Below are positions 1 through 13,677 of a stretch of DNA of 64,000 bases, one piece after another. Position numbers and translations under genes: made by a program. The stretch's first letter is position 1. Each line of letters starts with the position of its first letter. The stretch lies in the NCBI RefSeq assembly GCF_003369915.1, contig NC_046677.1:18122913-18186912 (forward strand), in the 5' to 3' direction. The stretch is from Drosophila miranda (taxonomy: Eukaryota > Arthropoda > Insecta > Diptera > Drosophilidae). Under the pieces are notes generated by a model. It ran no database searches. It saw only the letters and a list, made by a program, of their open reading frames with translations, and was not told where the DNA came from.

Positions 1-39
1 TTCGAAGGGGCTAACTATCTTAACTATTTCTCGTTGCAG

Positions 40-3000
40 AGACTGACGAGGATTGCATCGACGAGGGCATCGACGAGGGCGACAAGCGCTGGGACGACGA
101 GGCGGAGGAGGAGCGCAACGATACCAAAGAACTAGAGCACATAATCGAGGTAAGTTTCGGTTTGCGATCTGACATTTGAGATGCCAAAAGTACACACACC
201 AAAATCCATGACTCAGAGAGGGGGGTGCGCCACACCGTGGCGTGACCTTTTGACCGGGCTCAATCTGCTCCATTTGGCCAGCAGCACATTTGACATATAA
301 ATATGCTACGAGTGGTATCGATGTATCGATGGATCTGTGGGAAAACTAGTTTGGCGCGCGTTACAGTTAGACAGCGAGAGAGAGAGGGAGAGAGGAGGAG
401 AGGGAGCGGGTTGCGCTGTATCTGTATCTGTGTATCTGTTTATCTGTATCGCGGCTAACCGCAGCCAACAAGCATAGCCTGGCCCGGGTTCTACTTGGAT
501 TACGAGTACCTGACTGGAAAAAAACAATTTGCAATCGCTTCTCGATTGCACTCTTAGCCGCAATGTTAAATAACCAAAATAACCATCAAGACAAGCGCTT
601 TCGTAATCACACGGAAATCATCGAGAATCGAGAATCCAGAATCCGAAACCTCTCCGCTGCACTTGATTTCACAGACAAATGGATTTCTGGAATTTTCCCC
701 CATTCCGCCTTAGCCACTCCCCCTTTCGCCTTCTGGGGAACCAGCTGAGGATCGCTATCATCGCCCAGGCCCCGTGGCATTGGGGCGTGTGATAAACCTC
801 ACACCGTTGCTGATTGAGTCCAAGTCCGATCCGTTCTGTCCGAGCGCCCCGGGGGAGGTCCGCGAGAGGCCGCTCCAGCTCTAATGAGCCACTTTATGGA
901 ATTGACACATTGATGTCAGGCAACAGTGAGCAAACTTCTGCCAGAATCCATGCCCCATGCCTCCCAACAGACTTTTCTAACACACAAACGAAAAGTGGAA
1001 AAGTGCCAGAGTATCCGCAGCTGATGTGAGTAAATTTTCACCGCATTTGGCCTGTATTTTGAATTTGAAATTGTTGCTTATCTTGTTACAATATCTCCAG
1101 ATGATGTGCCAGAATAATAGCTGATTTCTGTAGTTCTGTGTCTTGCCTCAAAGAGGTCATCTGAGCCCATAGTGCACTCTCTCTCTCTACTGAGGGCTCG
1201 AGGAATCTTTGGGAACAGGAAACCCACTTTCCTGGTCTATATTTAGTATTATCTTAATGAAAAGTGGTTTGAAATTAGCCGGAAACCGATACAAAGTTAT
1301 CTATTCTCCGAATGGCTGCCGTATTTTGAGAGATTCCCATGCCTGATATGCCAACAATAGTAAGAGCCACTAAAAAGGAGACAGACCCTACAGGGATGGT
1401 CCTACAACAGTAGCAATAAATTCTTCATATTAATCGTAGAGTACTGCTATAGATTCTCCTCTTAAAAGTATCCAAATTCCAATATCCCGTCCAACAATGC
1501 GAAACGATTTCAATAGCTTCGTTTAAGCCCCGTTTAATCACACTCGCAATCACCCTCTCGTTTCAGACCTGCAGAAACCACCTGCAGATGCCCGCCTTGG
1601 CGGACAATCACTACAAAGCCGTGTGCCGGGCCCTGGCAACGGAGACAATAGAGCTGCGCGTGTTCCTCCAGCAAGTCCTGAACAATGGTGAGTGTTTGGC
1701 CTTAGATCAATCATTCGGCAATCGGGGGACTAATGCACCAATGGATCATTCTCTACCACAGGTGCCGAGAAGCTGATCAAGGCCGCAGAATCGTCTGCGA
1801 CCACACAGAAAGAACTGGCGAAGCTGGGCTTCAACGACTGGGTAAGATCTATCTGTCTATCTATCCCCCCACCGCGAGACACCCGCTAGACAGCCGAGTT
1901 ATGCAATCCGTACAGCTCCACTAATGGCCTCTGAAGTGGGCTACCGACTCACGATCACTGCTCGTTGGCACACCTCTTCGAACAGAGTTTGGCCATAAGC
2001 CATAGCCATAGCCATAGACATAGCCATCATCATCATAATCATTATCGCAGAGATAGACTGAGAGATCACGCACGATGTCCGCACATGGGGGGGGGTTTTC
2101 CTCTGCGGTACGGCGGAAAAAGTGAACTATTTCATGCTTAGGTATTGCCAAATGAAATTCACTTTTAATTTCAATAATGGGCCCGCGGCGACCGACTGAT
2201 TCCACTTCCACAACCACTCGACCATCATCCTAATGAGTTCACCGCCACCACCGCCGCCATCTATTCCATCTGTTTTCTGCGAGAAACTCGTGCGAATTGT
2301 ATGGGCCACACATTAGTCTATAAATTTGTGTGTTCGGGTGACCTTTGCCGAATGTGTCGAGGCCGTCACAGGAATTTGCCATCACCGTTGGACCTCCGGA
2401 ACCCATTGAGACCCACACGCAAATGGGCCAGACACGCAAAGACTCGGAGTGGCGCGAAAACATATACTAGAGTGGAGTGCGGAGTGGAGTAGAGTGGAGT
2501 GGAGGGGCTTTACTTTACCGTTCGAGGTGTGTTCGGTTCGTATTGGAACCTCTTCGGTCCAGGGTTCTCCAGAGAATAGATCGAAAAGCTCTTTCAAATA
2601 CTGTCAAATAATGTAATCCCAGTGCTAATTGGTTGGAATATGCTCGAAGAGATTCTTAGAAGCGTTCGATTTATATGAACTGCTAATCAAATTAAACCCA
2701 ATTTATTCTTTCATTTCGGGTTTGGATTCAAGCACGTAATCAATGCTAAAAGCTTGACTTGGAGAGCACTCCGTTCTCTGAGGGAGAGTTTTTTCCACAG
2801 AAAACTTTCTTGAAGCGAGAGAGTACTTCCCTTGTCGTCTGACCACTAATGATCCCTAGGCTCGGACTTTCCTTAAATTTGCAATCACAACGACCTGCCC
2901 CTGTGCCCGGACACCTATCCTCGCGTTTCTCGTAATTTCTCCGCCTTGGGCCCCCAGGCCCGCTCCGGGATCACGTCATTCGTTTGCCAATGTTTGCATG

Positions 3001-6000
3001 TTTGATAGCACAGAAAAACCGCAAAACCCAAACAAGCAAATGGAAAACTTTGCGTGCGAGCCAAACGACAAATCATGCGAGCATGTAATAGTTGCTCATT
3101 CCAGTACACCCAATACATATGTACCCCATACGAGTGTGTACACATCTGAGAGTATCTTCACGCCACATTCGTAATTAAATAAATAGACCATAAATATTTT
3201 TGTTTGGCCTTTTCGTGCCAGCTCGCTGTGCATTTGCATGTGTTGAAAGCCGGCGATTAAAGAAGGCGCAGTCGTCTCTGCCAATTGCCAATTAATTGGC
3301 CAGACAGGTGGGCCAGCCATCATCATCGGGCTCGAAGCACTCGAGTGTGCGTTGTCTTGTGGCTTGTTGTCACACGAATACTGATACCCGGAATCTCAGT
3401 GCGAAACGTAGTTTCAGGCCATTGTTGGCTTGATTAAAAGCGCTCTTATCACTTCCTAGCTGTTCGATAAGAGCCCGCTTCTTGTGCTTCTTGGCCCGCC
3501 TGGCCATTCGATTGGCCTCTCTCCACTCTCCACTCTCCACTGTCTACTGTCTATTGTTTTTGTGCTCCAGCTACTGCTTTTTGCGGTAGTCCGACGCCCA
3601 AGACCCAAGAAGTGTGTCTCTAGTCAGCGTTTTATCAGTTTTTCCCAGAAACCAACAGCCTTCAGAATGTCACAAACCGAGACAAAGATTGCAGAAAGAG
3701 TTCTGTTTTTTTTGGGGAAATTTACATATATTTTGTTTGCGATTCTGCTTGGAGGTTGCTACGAGTATGATGGAATGGCGGATGCTCTCTTTCCGAAATC
3801 GGAAGGTGATTCCCCGTTCGATGCCAAATGCTTCTCTCATCAACCATATCGCAGCGGGCAGACATCGGGTCTGTTGTCTGTGTTTCGGTTTGCTGCCTGC
3901 CGTCATGAGGAGGATGACGATGATGACGATATGGGCCAGCTCCTATGCTAATGTGCCGATCCAGACGATGCAAATGTTGTACGCACATGGTACCATGGTA
4001 CATGTACAACCCCAACAAAGCAACAAAGCCGGAAGCTGGCCCCACGTAAGGGGGGTCGGGGGTCTTGCATTAATTGAAGCGTGGCGTGGCATCTTTAGCG
4101 TTTCCAGATCTCTTTTTGCGGGTGCAACGTTTGTGTCAAAACATGTGCTGGCATGCCCTCGGCTGTGGTTGAAATGCGATCCCGAGCCGAGCCGATCCGA
4201 TCCGATCCGATCCCGTTTTGCATAGTTAATGAGCTGTCTCGAAAATGCACTGCCACCGATTGGGCGCGAGTGGTGTGGCAGGAACAGGAAAAGCGCATGC
4301 TGCAGTGGAAAGTGAAAACGCGAATTGCTGTTACATATAGCCGGCCCCCAGCCTCCTCGCAGCCTCTCCTCTCCATTGTGTGCTAAATAGTCGAAGTCTT
4401 CCTGCACATCGCGCGGCATTCAACACACATTACTCATACGCACAGTTAGCAGTTGGCTTGTCATGTGGCAAGTGGCAAGTGGCATGTGGCATGTGGCATG
4501 TCTGGCATTAATCAGCCATTGCATTGGCCTGCCGCAACGGGAGCCTCAATTATATTGGCTAATTAAATGGAAAATATTCGTAACGGGGTTGGGGCCTAAA
4601 AGTGAAATGCGCCCAAAGCGCCTCTTGGATGGGGCAAGTGGCAAGTGGCTGACAGTTGACTTATCCTCTGATTTGTGGTTACCTTTCTTCCTCCCTTCAA
4701 ACCCGAACCGAAGCACGAACTGGAGGTGTGGCGAGCCCTGCAAGTAGGTGGCAATAGTCGCGGTGTAGCATGTCCCTAGTTGCATTGCATTGCATTGCAT
4801 TGCATGTCTTGTTCTATCCGTTCTATGTACTATCTCTGAACAACACACTTTCCCCATTTGCAGGCACGCTTCTGGGTGCAGGTGATCGACGAGCTGCGCC
4901 GCGGCGTCCGCCTGAAGAAGAGCAACTTCGAGCGCACACCCATCGAATACGAGCTGACGCCCTACGAGATACTCATGGGGGATATCCGAGCCAAGTAAGT
5001 TGAGTTCCCACACAAAGCCCAAGGCAGAAGGCACAAGGCACAAGGCACATCCAATCAACAACGAAATTTCTCTTTACAGAAAGTATCAGTTGCGCAAGGT
5101 GATGGTCAATGGAGATATACCGCCGCGCGTCAAGAAAGATGCCCATGCCATGATCTTGGAGTTCATTAGGTCACGGCCGCCATTGAAGAAGGTGTGTAAT
5201 GCCCCCAATCCAACCACAGCAACAACCACAACCAATTCCAGTCCCAAGTGAACCTCCCCCCCCTTCTGGCGGGTTTAAATTTTCACTTCACTTTCTTTAT
5301 GGAGGAAGCATCTCTGCATATACTTTGTGGCTTCCAATAAAATTTAAGAGTTCCATTTTTGAAGCAAAACTAATTTTCGTTGCCATATTTTTTCTTTTCT
5401 TGTTCTATTCCCTTTCCCCACCGTCATCGTCCACCAGGCCTCCGAACGGCAACTGGGCCCGCCCCGGATGTGCACGCCCACGCCCAGAGAACAGCTCATG
5501 GAGTCCATACGGCAGGGCAAGGAGCTGAAGCAGATCACCCCGCCAAAGGCACCCCCTCTGAGGCAGAGAAGTAAGTCCAACGAAATAGAATTAGTTCAGA
5601 AAAAAACAAGGGTATATCCTACTGCATGTAATATATTGAATAGGTCAAGGAGTAAGGTAGATCCATCCCAGTTACTGGATCGGAAAGACCTTTAGCTATT
5701 CACTTTTCTAACCCAAATACTATTCGAGTGTGGCAGAAGACTGCTTGGTGGCTTGGTTGCATCCCACATCCTATATAAAGTGACCTTCATGGTGGTTTCC
5801 TCTCCTATATATCCCCTGTGATCTCCACATACACTCCTATATTGTATGTACAAGTCCTGACATCAACGATAGTCATAAACTGACGACAAAGGGCATCACC
5901 AAATCGCCTGTCAATAGATTTCCCGGCACCAGCCGACTCGGTGTCGAAAGAAATACCTGGGCCTTTCCACAGTGACTGCCAAAAATAGATGCCGCCTCTA

Positions 6001-9000
6001 ATCTTTGGTGGGTGTCTGTCTCCATCTGCCGCATCCATCCTCTCGGTGTGTTGTCATCGGCGATTTCCAATTTTAAACGCCAGCCGCCCATAAATTGTTG
6101 TCATACTCCGCGTACGCGTGTGCTTACACAGGCAGATGTCGCCTCTCGAAGACACCGAGTGGGAAAGAGACAAAGAGAGAGAGAGAGGAAAACTTGTTAG
6201 TCGCACAACTTTTCACTGCACTTGTCGTCCGGGGAGCTCCATTGTCCGTCGGTCCCTCTGTCCTCCCAATCTGTCTTTTTCTTTCTGTTTCTCCATGAGA
6301 GTCTGCCGGCCGCAGTGCAGTGCAGTGCAGCGCGCATGCCAACATAGATCAAAAACGGCCACTTTTTCCAATCCCCAGTCCCCAAACCCCAAACCCCAAA
6401 CCCAATCCCCAATCCCAATCCAAAATCCACAATCCGCTCTGCTGAAGGAAGCGTGCAAAACTGTGACACACAAAGATAGCGACAACAACGACAACGACCA
6501 AGCCAGGCACGACAACGACAACCTCACCTTAGACAGTGTATGTTTGTCCGTTGGTCTGTCTGTTTGCCGTTGTTTGTTGCTTTTCTTTTGCGGCTGGGAA
6601 TCTTGTTTGCCTCCGATATGCAGCTGCTGACCGAAAAATATGTTTTGCCTGTCGAAAAACCTACTCCATTGGTCAGCATATACATATAGTTTGCCCATTA
6701 CTGAATGAACTAGATAAGTACCAGATTTGTACGAGTTGGATCAAGTTCATCCAGATGAAAATCCGAAATTTGGTTGGGAGTAGGTCCGAGTAGGACATCC
6801 TTTAAGCAACCATTTTACACACTTTAGTGCATTACCCATCGATTTAACAATTTTCGTAAAAACTTATCCGATAATCATAGGGGCAATCTTATTGGGAAAC
6901 CATAAATTCAGCACTGAAGATATTCGGCTTAAAGATCTTCTACCTTATTCAACTAAAGTCAAACAGGCGTTCTCAAGGGGAATTCCTTATACGGAAAATT
7001 CGTAGTACAGAACTTTTTTTTGTAGAATATAGCATGGCATTGTTATGGAAATAAATTCGTTATATAGAAAGCTTCCTTGTGTGGATGATCGTAATAGAGA
7101 AGTTCGACTGTAGTAGGTTGCGTTCTATCACCCATATTGCACGTTTTACTGCAGATTTTAAAGACTACGAACTTTTCAGTACCAGATCACGTAGATAAAC
7201 CATCTATGTACATACATTTGTATGTAGTATGTAGTTCATTCTTAATTTTGACATGTACAATGTAATTTTAGCCGATTTGATCGTGCTCGATGCGATCCCT
7301 TTACTCAAAAATAGCAAGAAGGAAGCGTTTCCGGCCCAATAAAGTGCATATTTTCTTCATCAGCGTCAATAGCTGAGTGATGTTTTTCTGTTCGTCTTGA
7401 TTGTCGCCTTCTTGTTTAAATAATAACAATATACTAAATGATTTTTACATGCTTGCTACATATACAACTACGGGATAATGACATCGACAAGAGAGCTCAA
7501 AATTGTGCACGACTTTTAGGCTGAATTGTATAGTAGTGTCTACAGATCGTCCAGCGGAAATATATATTATTGGGCCGTAGCTAGTTTTTGGGGAATATGA
7601 ACAGCTTTTTGGGCGAGTATCTGTAGGTTTCTGTACCTCGTAGCTGTAGTGAGAGTACCTCGTACGTTCCTATTTAGTTGTCACTTGAACTCCTGTTTAT
7701 TAGTGCTAATGAATACCTGCCTAACATGTTGAATACAAATACTAGTACTTTCAAAGGACAGATGCCAAATGTCATCATACCGCTTCCATTTTTAGGCGAC
7801 CCTGAACTCCCATCTTTATTGTGATTGAGAACATTTTCAAATTTGGCTGCAACTTTGATTTCAATACCCCAGACACCGACCCCCTTTGCTTATTCATAAG
7901 CTGCGCTGTCCTTGCCATCGCGTTCTGCCTCTACGTCATCACCCGAACCACCTACCCAAGGAGTGACGTAAAAGTCCCCCCACCAAACAAAACAACACAA
8001 TGAGTGGCCAAAACAAAAGTACGCTCTCCTCTCCTCTCACTCTCTGGCTCAAGCTCTCCTTAAACGGCGGAGAGTCGCCGCGCTCAGAGAAGTCTCTGCG
8101 CAGGCGCGCTGGGAATAACTAGTTCCCTACTATATATGGTTATACCATGCGTTGGGGCGAATATTTATAAATTAAAACTCAACATTTATTGGATTTTTTC
8201 GTAATTTTGTATTGGAAGAGGAGTACAGAGTTCATATGGGTGCTATCGGTGTATTATTCCTAGCAAACATTCGACATCCAGTGTAAAGCGAGTGCAAACC
8301 ATTTAGGCCACCAAAGAGCGAAGCTGGCTCACCTTTTATGGATATACCACTCTCTCTCGCTGGCTTGTAACGGGTTTGGGGTTGGGGGGTTCCGTGTTTT
8401 GAGTCTTGGCGGTTGCGCCCCATTCGTTCGGTGTTGTTTCTGCTGTTTGGAGGAGTGGACGTGGACTCCATTGATTATGTTGAGAGCGGTGGGAGCGTGG
8501 CGCGGATGCGGAAAAGAAACAAAAAAACTGGATGATTAATAGAACCAAAAGCGGCCTAGTGGAAAGTTATAGTGGAAAACCGGCCGTCAGTCAATCCGTC
8601 AGTCAGTCAGTCAGCCAGCCAGCCTGGCAGTGGGGGGAGGGACACAGCCGGACACAACCCTCGGAGCAGCAGAGCAGGCAGCCCTGTGGGGTTGATTCCG
8701 TTACCATTCGTTGTACTCCCCGGATCGATAGCCCGAATGCAACCGTGTGGCACACAAAGAGCGAAAAGTGAAAAGGTAACAAGAGTGAGCCGAAGTGCGA
8801 TTCGAGAAGTGCCGCGGAAGTGGAGCACCAGGCACCAAGCACCAAGCACCTAGCGCTTAGCACCATCCAGCACTCGGCCAGTCGGACATGTGGAGGCTGT
8901 AATCCGTGACCGATTCGAGAAGCGCTCAAATGGACTCCAAGCCCGGGATGCCCAGTGCCAAGCGCTCCACTGCCGCGTCGGTGTTCAAGAGCCACCACGT

Positions 9001-12000
9001 GGTGCGCGACGTGGATGTGGTGGACGTGGGCAGCGATGCTTCCCTCTACTGCGGCTCCGACGGGGACAGCAATCTCTGCCAGTCGGAGTCCCAGCAGCAG
9101 CCGCAGCCTCAGCCAACGCCTCGCGCCGCGCCGCGTGCAACAGCCTCGTCAGCAGGAGTCCCCAATCCTCCGACACCCAAGCCACGGCAGGCCGTCAAGT
9201 CATCAAAAGGTAACCCGAAAACGGCTCCATGCCCCAATACTGCTTTGGGCCACGAAATTGCTCTGCTCTGCTCTGCTTTGACCTGGTTTCAATTTCAGCC
9301 TCGTCTATACTCTTGTTTGTGTGTGTGTGTGTGTGTGTGGGGGACGGCGGTTCAGAGGTGGGGTGGCATGCCCCAAGGCATTGTATGTGTTTAAGGAGTA
9401 AATCCGAACCGCCTGCAGTGGCTCTGGTAATTGCAGTCATGATACGACTTCGACTCCGACTCCGACTCCCAGCTCCCGTCATTAAAGCCATTAAGCAATC
9501 CGCAGAGGAAACTGCATTCGGTGTGGAGAAGTGTGGATACCCTTCAGCATTGGGCAATTCAAAAAAGTATCTCCAGTCTGAAACCTGGTTCTGGGCCACG
9601 GGTCAAAGGCCAACGCGCTTGCAGAGCGTGCAGTCCAGTCGCTGGTGGTCTCTCAGCCCCCTGCTCAGTCACGTACCGGCTGTTATGGGGCCTACGGGTC
9701 GTAAAGTGTATCTTCGACAAGCTGAAAAGCGAAGCGACCCCTTCCGCTCCAGAAGTTCCCAGGCATTGCACAAACCTCAAGCCAGCCGCTCTGCGGAGTG
9801 ATTTCATAAGTAGAACCATTAAGTGCGCTGGCTCTTAACGGTTTTCGTGTGTGGAATGGCCGGTAAAAAGTGCGAGGCGGCGCCGTGTTGACAACTTCCA
9901 ACTTCAGTGGAAGGCCTCCTCTAATTGCGCAATGAGTGGACAGAAAGGGCACAGAGCGGAGCCGGTTTCCGAGTGAGCGGTGGGGAATCTGCTACCCAGA
10001 GAAGAGATGCCATCACTCCAAGATATTCATTAGATAATCCCATCGCATGCAGACCCATTTTCCCATGGCTGTGGCCACATTCACTTTCGCTTGCGACCAG
10101 AGGACTCATTGTTTCAACGATCTTTCATTTGCAGTGCTTCCAAGTGCCAACTCCACTCTGTCACGTTCCAGGCAGCGGCTCATTAAAGTGGATTTCTCAC
10201 AGCTTCAGGTGAGTGTCTCCCCAGCTGATCCTTTTGTGATCTTTTTGCTAATCGAATTCCACCTCCTTCGTCCCATAGGACGACGAGCTCTTCTTCGATG
10301 ACTCCAGCATGAGCAGCTCCCACTCCACAGCGGCCACACACCAGCACCACCAGCAGCACCAGCATCACCATACCCATCTAGCCGAGCTGCACCGCTGCTC
10401 GCAGCCCAAGATGCCACCGTATCCGTTTGGGGGCTACATGGTGCCCAGCCAAGCGCGGCAAGACTGCCAGGCGACGGCGACGCTGCTGCGGCCCAAACGC
10501 ACAAGTGAGTATCCAGTTCTGTTGATTGTGCAACCGACCTGTAATCTACTATAATCTGTACAATATATTATATATACGGGCACTTGGGACACCTAACACT
10601 ACTGGCGCACAAAGTACAGAGGCAACTCGCATTGAAATTCGATTACTTTTCGGGCAGACTAGAAAGTAGAACAGATTTCTGATTGTCCGATTGACACCCT
10701 AACGACTGAACGTACATGTCTGAAAGATTCACTTCTAAGATATGATATGATATCCAAAAGCTATGGAAAACTACATACTTTAGGACTGCTTTTAATACAT
10801 TGTAAGGCTTTTATACTTTACTTTACTGTCTTCCGCTTTTATTTCTGTTTAATGGGTTCTATTTCCTCCTCTTTACTTCTGTGCCTTACCCTAAAAGCCA
10901 TGGCGTAGCCATTGCCAAAGTCTCTATCTGGTGTATCTGGTGTATATTATCTGGTATTACTAGTTTTAGCTATAAAATGGTTTAAGTTTTTATAATTTTA
11001 ATTTATTTTATTTTTATTTCTTACATTCTTCCTTTCCCTCCACTCCACAACAAACCTAATTTTGCAAAGGTATTTGATCGTTTTACTGTCAACACAACAA
11101 AAAAAAAACACACACACACCGCTAACTACTTTCGATTAATTATTATTTGTATGGTTTTGTGCGAAGCAACAGGGCCCCCGCCCCGGCCCGGCAAAGCAAG
11201 TGTGTTGTACGAGTATTATAATTAATAACCCCCTACCCCCAAACCCCTAAATGCACTAAGAACAAATCCAGAAAGTAGCAAGCAAAAGGATGAAGGAAAT
11301 ACCCTTTGAAATGGCGGGTCTTTGGTGTGGGCTGATTCGATTCGAGGGCTAACAAAATGGAGTTGGTTCGGCTTAAGGAGGAGCACTCCGGCACACACAC
11401 AAATCACGAACACACAAATATACTAAGGAAAATCTCGAAATATTTTGTAAAATTTATTAAAGTCAAGACAGACCACAAACTATATAAATAAAAGAGAATC
11501 TACTGCAAGCTGCTACCCAGTATTATTATTATTATTATTTCCTGCACTCGCGTAGATCTTTCTCTTGCAATAATCATTGTTTTTGGTTGCTGTGCCCTGT
11601 GCCCTCGTGATACGAGTGTTTGTATGGGAAATAATGTAATTTCAATTCTGAATTCAAAATGCCACACACACACGCTTTAAAAACTTGAACAAAATTAACG
11701 CTGCCGCAATAACTCCTGGCGCTGCAGTGGAGGCAAGTGCAACCAGGCAGACCCTGCCCCAGCCACAGGCACAGGCACGGCCACCCCCGCCTGCAGAGCC
11801 ATCCTTTACGGAGGACGAGTACCACAGGTTCTTCGACAATGCCCTGGAATGTAAATATTTAAAGAACCTACTAAGATCTCACACGCTTGCTTTCCATTCG
11901 ATGCTTCACGGAGCCAATCATATCGCTCATTCAGCCTCGCCTCTTATATCACATACTCGTACATACATACATACATGCATGCATGCACCCAATGCCACGC

Positions 12001-13677
12001 CACCCACCGCCAGCATAACCCCAACCACAACCACAACCCCTGCTTCTGCCTCTGCCTCTGCAGCTGACACATTTAACATTTCAAAAGCTTTCTTCTGCCT
12101 CCCCCACACTTCTGTACATTCATATAGAAACAACGCAAACGCATTTACAGTGTCGACCCCCGGCTAACGATTACGCACTTTCTGTACTCCCCAGCCTACG
12201 ACCTGGCCACTCAATGCGAGTCGAGACGCGCCTCTCTGCGCCGCCACACTATCGTGGGCTGCCAGAGCAACCTGGAGGAGACGCACTCGATGCCACCCAC
12301 GCGCCCCGAGTCGCGTCAATCGGATGACGCAGGCAGCCAGTCGCAGTCCGGAGCCAGCAGCGAGGCCCCAGGCTTCAGGAAGAGCCCCCTGACGGTGGGC
12401 GAGCACTCGCAGACGACGGAGGGGCCGCCCAGGTTGGACGAGGCTCATTCAACATCCTCGCTTGGCCCATGGAACAAGTCCTTCATGGACAAACAGACCT
12501 GGATGGAACGGGGGGACGATCGCCTGTCCGTAACGCTGGCGGAGATCGTTCACATACGTTCTGTCATGACCAAAGCCGAGCTGGAGGGCCTTCCCATGGA
12601 TGTGCGCGTCAAGGAGGATGTTGAAAAGCGTCGCGTCTGCTTCCTGTGCCTGCGCACACGCTTCTCCTTCTTCGGGCCTTGGGGTATCCAGTGCAAGCTC
12701 TGCCAGCGCACTGTCTGCGCCAAGTGCTATACCAAGGTGAGAGGAATCTATAGGACTGACTTGACTGATCATCTGATTGTCTAATCACTTTCTTATTGTA
12801 CTTTCGCAGATGCGCATTCCCTCGGAGCACTTCAGGAACGTTCCCCTTGTGCTGATCTCACCATCGCTGCTGTCCAGTCCGGCCAGCTCGAGCACCCCCT
12901 CACCCTCTCACCACGCCCACCAGGCGCACTCCTCGTCGACAGGGAACATAATGGATGACCAGTTCCCCAAGTCACTGATTGAGCGTCTCCTGCGCTCCGA
13001 GTCAGATAGAAAGGTGCGTGTGCTCACGCGAGTTAGCTTTTCGTCGCCATATTACTGACTTTCTCGCTCTCCCTTTGCAGACACGCAGCACTGTGGGCAG
13101 TGCACCATCCTCACCCAAGCACCAAAGATCAAACATGAGCACTCCTGGCATCAGCGTGGGGCCCGGAGCCGGCGCATCCACCTCCGCCGCCCCTGGCCAT
13201 GCCGTGGAGGCGCTGCACGACCAGGCTGCCATGTCCGCCTCCTACTCGTCAGCCATGCGACCCTCGGGAGTGATGCAGCACCATCAGAAGCACCACTACA
13301 ACAACGCCATGTCGCGGAGCATGGAGGGACCCCGGAGTCTTCCCGTGCACAGCCCAGCATATCGACCGCTGTCCAACAGCAGTACTCTCGAGAGAAAGTA
13401 AGTGGTGCAGCAGCCCCGCCAGAAACTCTAACCAATGCTGCAATCTTCCTTTTCCAGATCCCGATTCTCGCGGGGCTTCGCCTTGTTCTCCTCGGGCAGC
13501 CATTTGGCACAGACCCAGGATCAAAAGGAGAACCTGCGCGGCGAGCAGGTTCCCGTCTGCAACGACTGCCAAGGCCTCGTCAACGAGATCACCAGCTCTG
13601 TGAAGCAGAAGCGCAGCTCTGCGAGGAACCGCACCATTCAGAATCTCACTCTAGATCTAACGCCCGTCTGGAAATAG
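40..13677 (+). CDS. spir: Spire actin nucleator, 3' thirteen coding exons (5' end outside window)
   Basis: Spire nucleates unbranched actin filaments together with formins (Cappuccino) and acts on Rab11 vesicles and in oocyte polarity. Exons by GT/AG and matching phase: 40-149, 1567-1687, 1762-1841, 4864-4994, 5080-5191, 5438-5570, 10135-10208, 10279-10504, 11728-11850, 12195-12736, 12810-13013, 13081-13397, 13458-13677 (TAG). Together they give about 796 codons in one frame. Seen in order: acidic segment and end of the KIND domain (exons 1-3); four WH2 repeats of the L..IR.G..LKK type ([57 protein letters not shown]); [16 protein letters not shown]; a His/Gln-rich stretch; the Spir box ([19 protein letters not shown]); and a modified FYVE finger with CFLC, CKLC and CAKC pairs that lies across the 12736/12810 junction. 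The start codon and most of KIND lie left of the window. Exon phases are seen; the name rests on family knowledge and is secure. Confidence 0.96.
150..1566 (+). other. spir: spir intron
   Basis: Intron between the acidic-segment exon and the last KIND exon, with donor GAG|GTAAGT and acceptor TTTCAG|ACC. It includes short AG-rich and CT-rich tracts (GAGAGAGAGGGAG near 375, CTCTCTCTCT near 1180). I see no second gene in it. Confidence 0.8.
1842..4863 (+). other. spir: spir intron with simple repeats
   Basis: A 3-kb intron inside the KIND/WH2-A part of the gene. It holds (CATAGC)-like repeats near 1996-2025, GAGTGGAGTGG repeats near 2472-2506, CGATC repeats near 4190-4212, and five TTGCA units at 4781-4805. 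Several reading frames of 70-200 codons occur but have poor third-position composition, so I do not call them. Confidence 0.75.
4781..4805. repeat. Microsatellite (TTGCA)5
   Basis: Five uninterrupted TGCAT units inside a spir intron. Confidence 0.9.
5571..5695 (+). other. spir: Possible read-through 3' end of spir after the WH2 repeats
   Basis: If the donor at 5571 is not used, the frame of exon 5438-5570 stays open for 41 codons (start [12 protein letters not shown]) to a TAG at 5693-5695. The result would be a KIND plus four-WH2 protein without the Spir box and FYVE finger, like the known N-terminal Spire isoform class (SpirD). No AATAAA is visible close downstream, so this is only a possibility. 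Reading through at 10505 would similarly end after about 17 codons. Confidence 0.25.
5571..8929 (+). other. spir: spir intron, including upstream region of the internal first exon
   Basis: Part of the 4.6-kb intron 5571-10134. The middle (6800-8200) is AT-rich without reading frames of note. Near 6360-6440 is a run of CCCCAAACCCCAAACCC-like repeats. At 8590-8625 there are (CAGT)n/(CAGC)n repeats. The stretch 8480-8929 probably contains the transcription start and leader of the short spir isoform, but I see no clear TATA or Inr. Confidence 0.65.
8930..9209 (+). CDS. spir: Alternative first coding exon of spir (short isoform without KIND/WH2)
   Basis: An ATG at 8930 opens 93 codons beginning [19 protein letters not shown], rich in Gln, Pro and Ala, and ends at AAAAG|GTAACC. 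The exon ends in phase 1, the same phase as exon 5438-5570, so it can splice to 10135 without a frame change. Its product would keep [10 protein letters not shown], the Spir box and the FYVE finger and lack KIND and the WH2 repeats. A C-terminal Spire isoform of this layout (SpirC) is known in D. melanogaster. The region 8700-8929 upstream would be its leader. No promoter element is obvious. That this exon is used is inferred from phase and codon quality. Confidence 0.75.
9210..10134 (+). other. spir: spir intron downstream of the internal first exon
   Basis: A 925-bp intron (donor G|GTAACC, acceptor TTTGCAG|TGC). It contains a GT dinucleotide run at 9317-9339. No coding signal of its own. 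Confidence 0.7.
9317..9339. repeat. Microsatellite (GT)n
   Basis: About eleven GT units in the spir intron after the internal first exon. Confidence 0.9.
10505..11727 (+). other. spir: spir intron
   Basis: An AT-rich intron of 1.2 kb with a (TTA)n run at 11521-11540 and A-rich tracts near 11100. Nothing else is recognisable. Confidence 0.75.
11851..12194 (+). other. spir: spir intron
   Basis: A 344-bp intron with ACATACATACATGCATGCATGC-type repeats near 11960 and a pyrimidine-rich 3' part. The reading frame stays open for much of it, but composition drops sharply after 11850, so I treat it as intron. Confidence 0.7.

Noticed and set aside
4709..4746. Possible extra spir exon (GAACTGGAGGTGTGGCGAGC then CCTGCAAGTAGGT)
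   Set aside because: Reads like a short coding piece with a donor, but Spire proteins join FNDW directly to ARFWVQV, and exons 1762-1841 and 4864-4994 already agree in phase.
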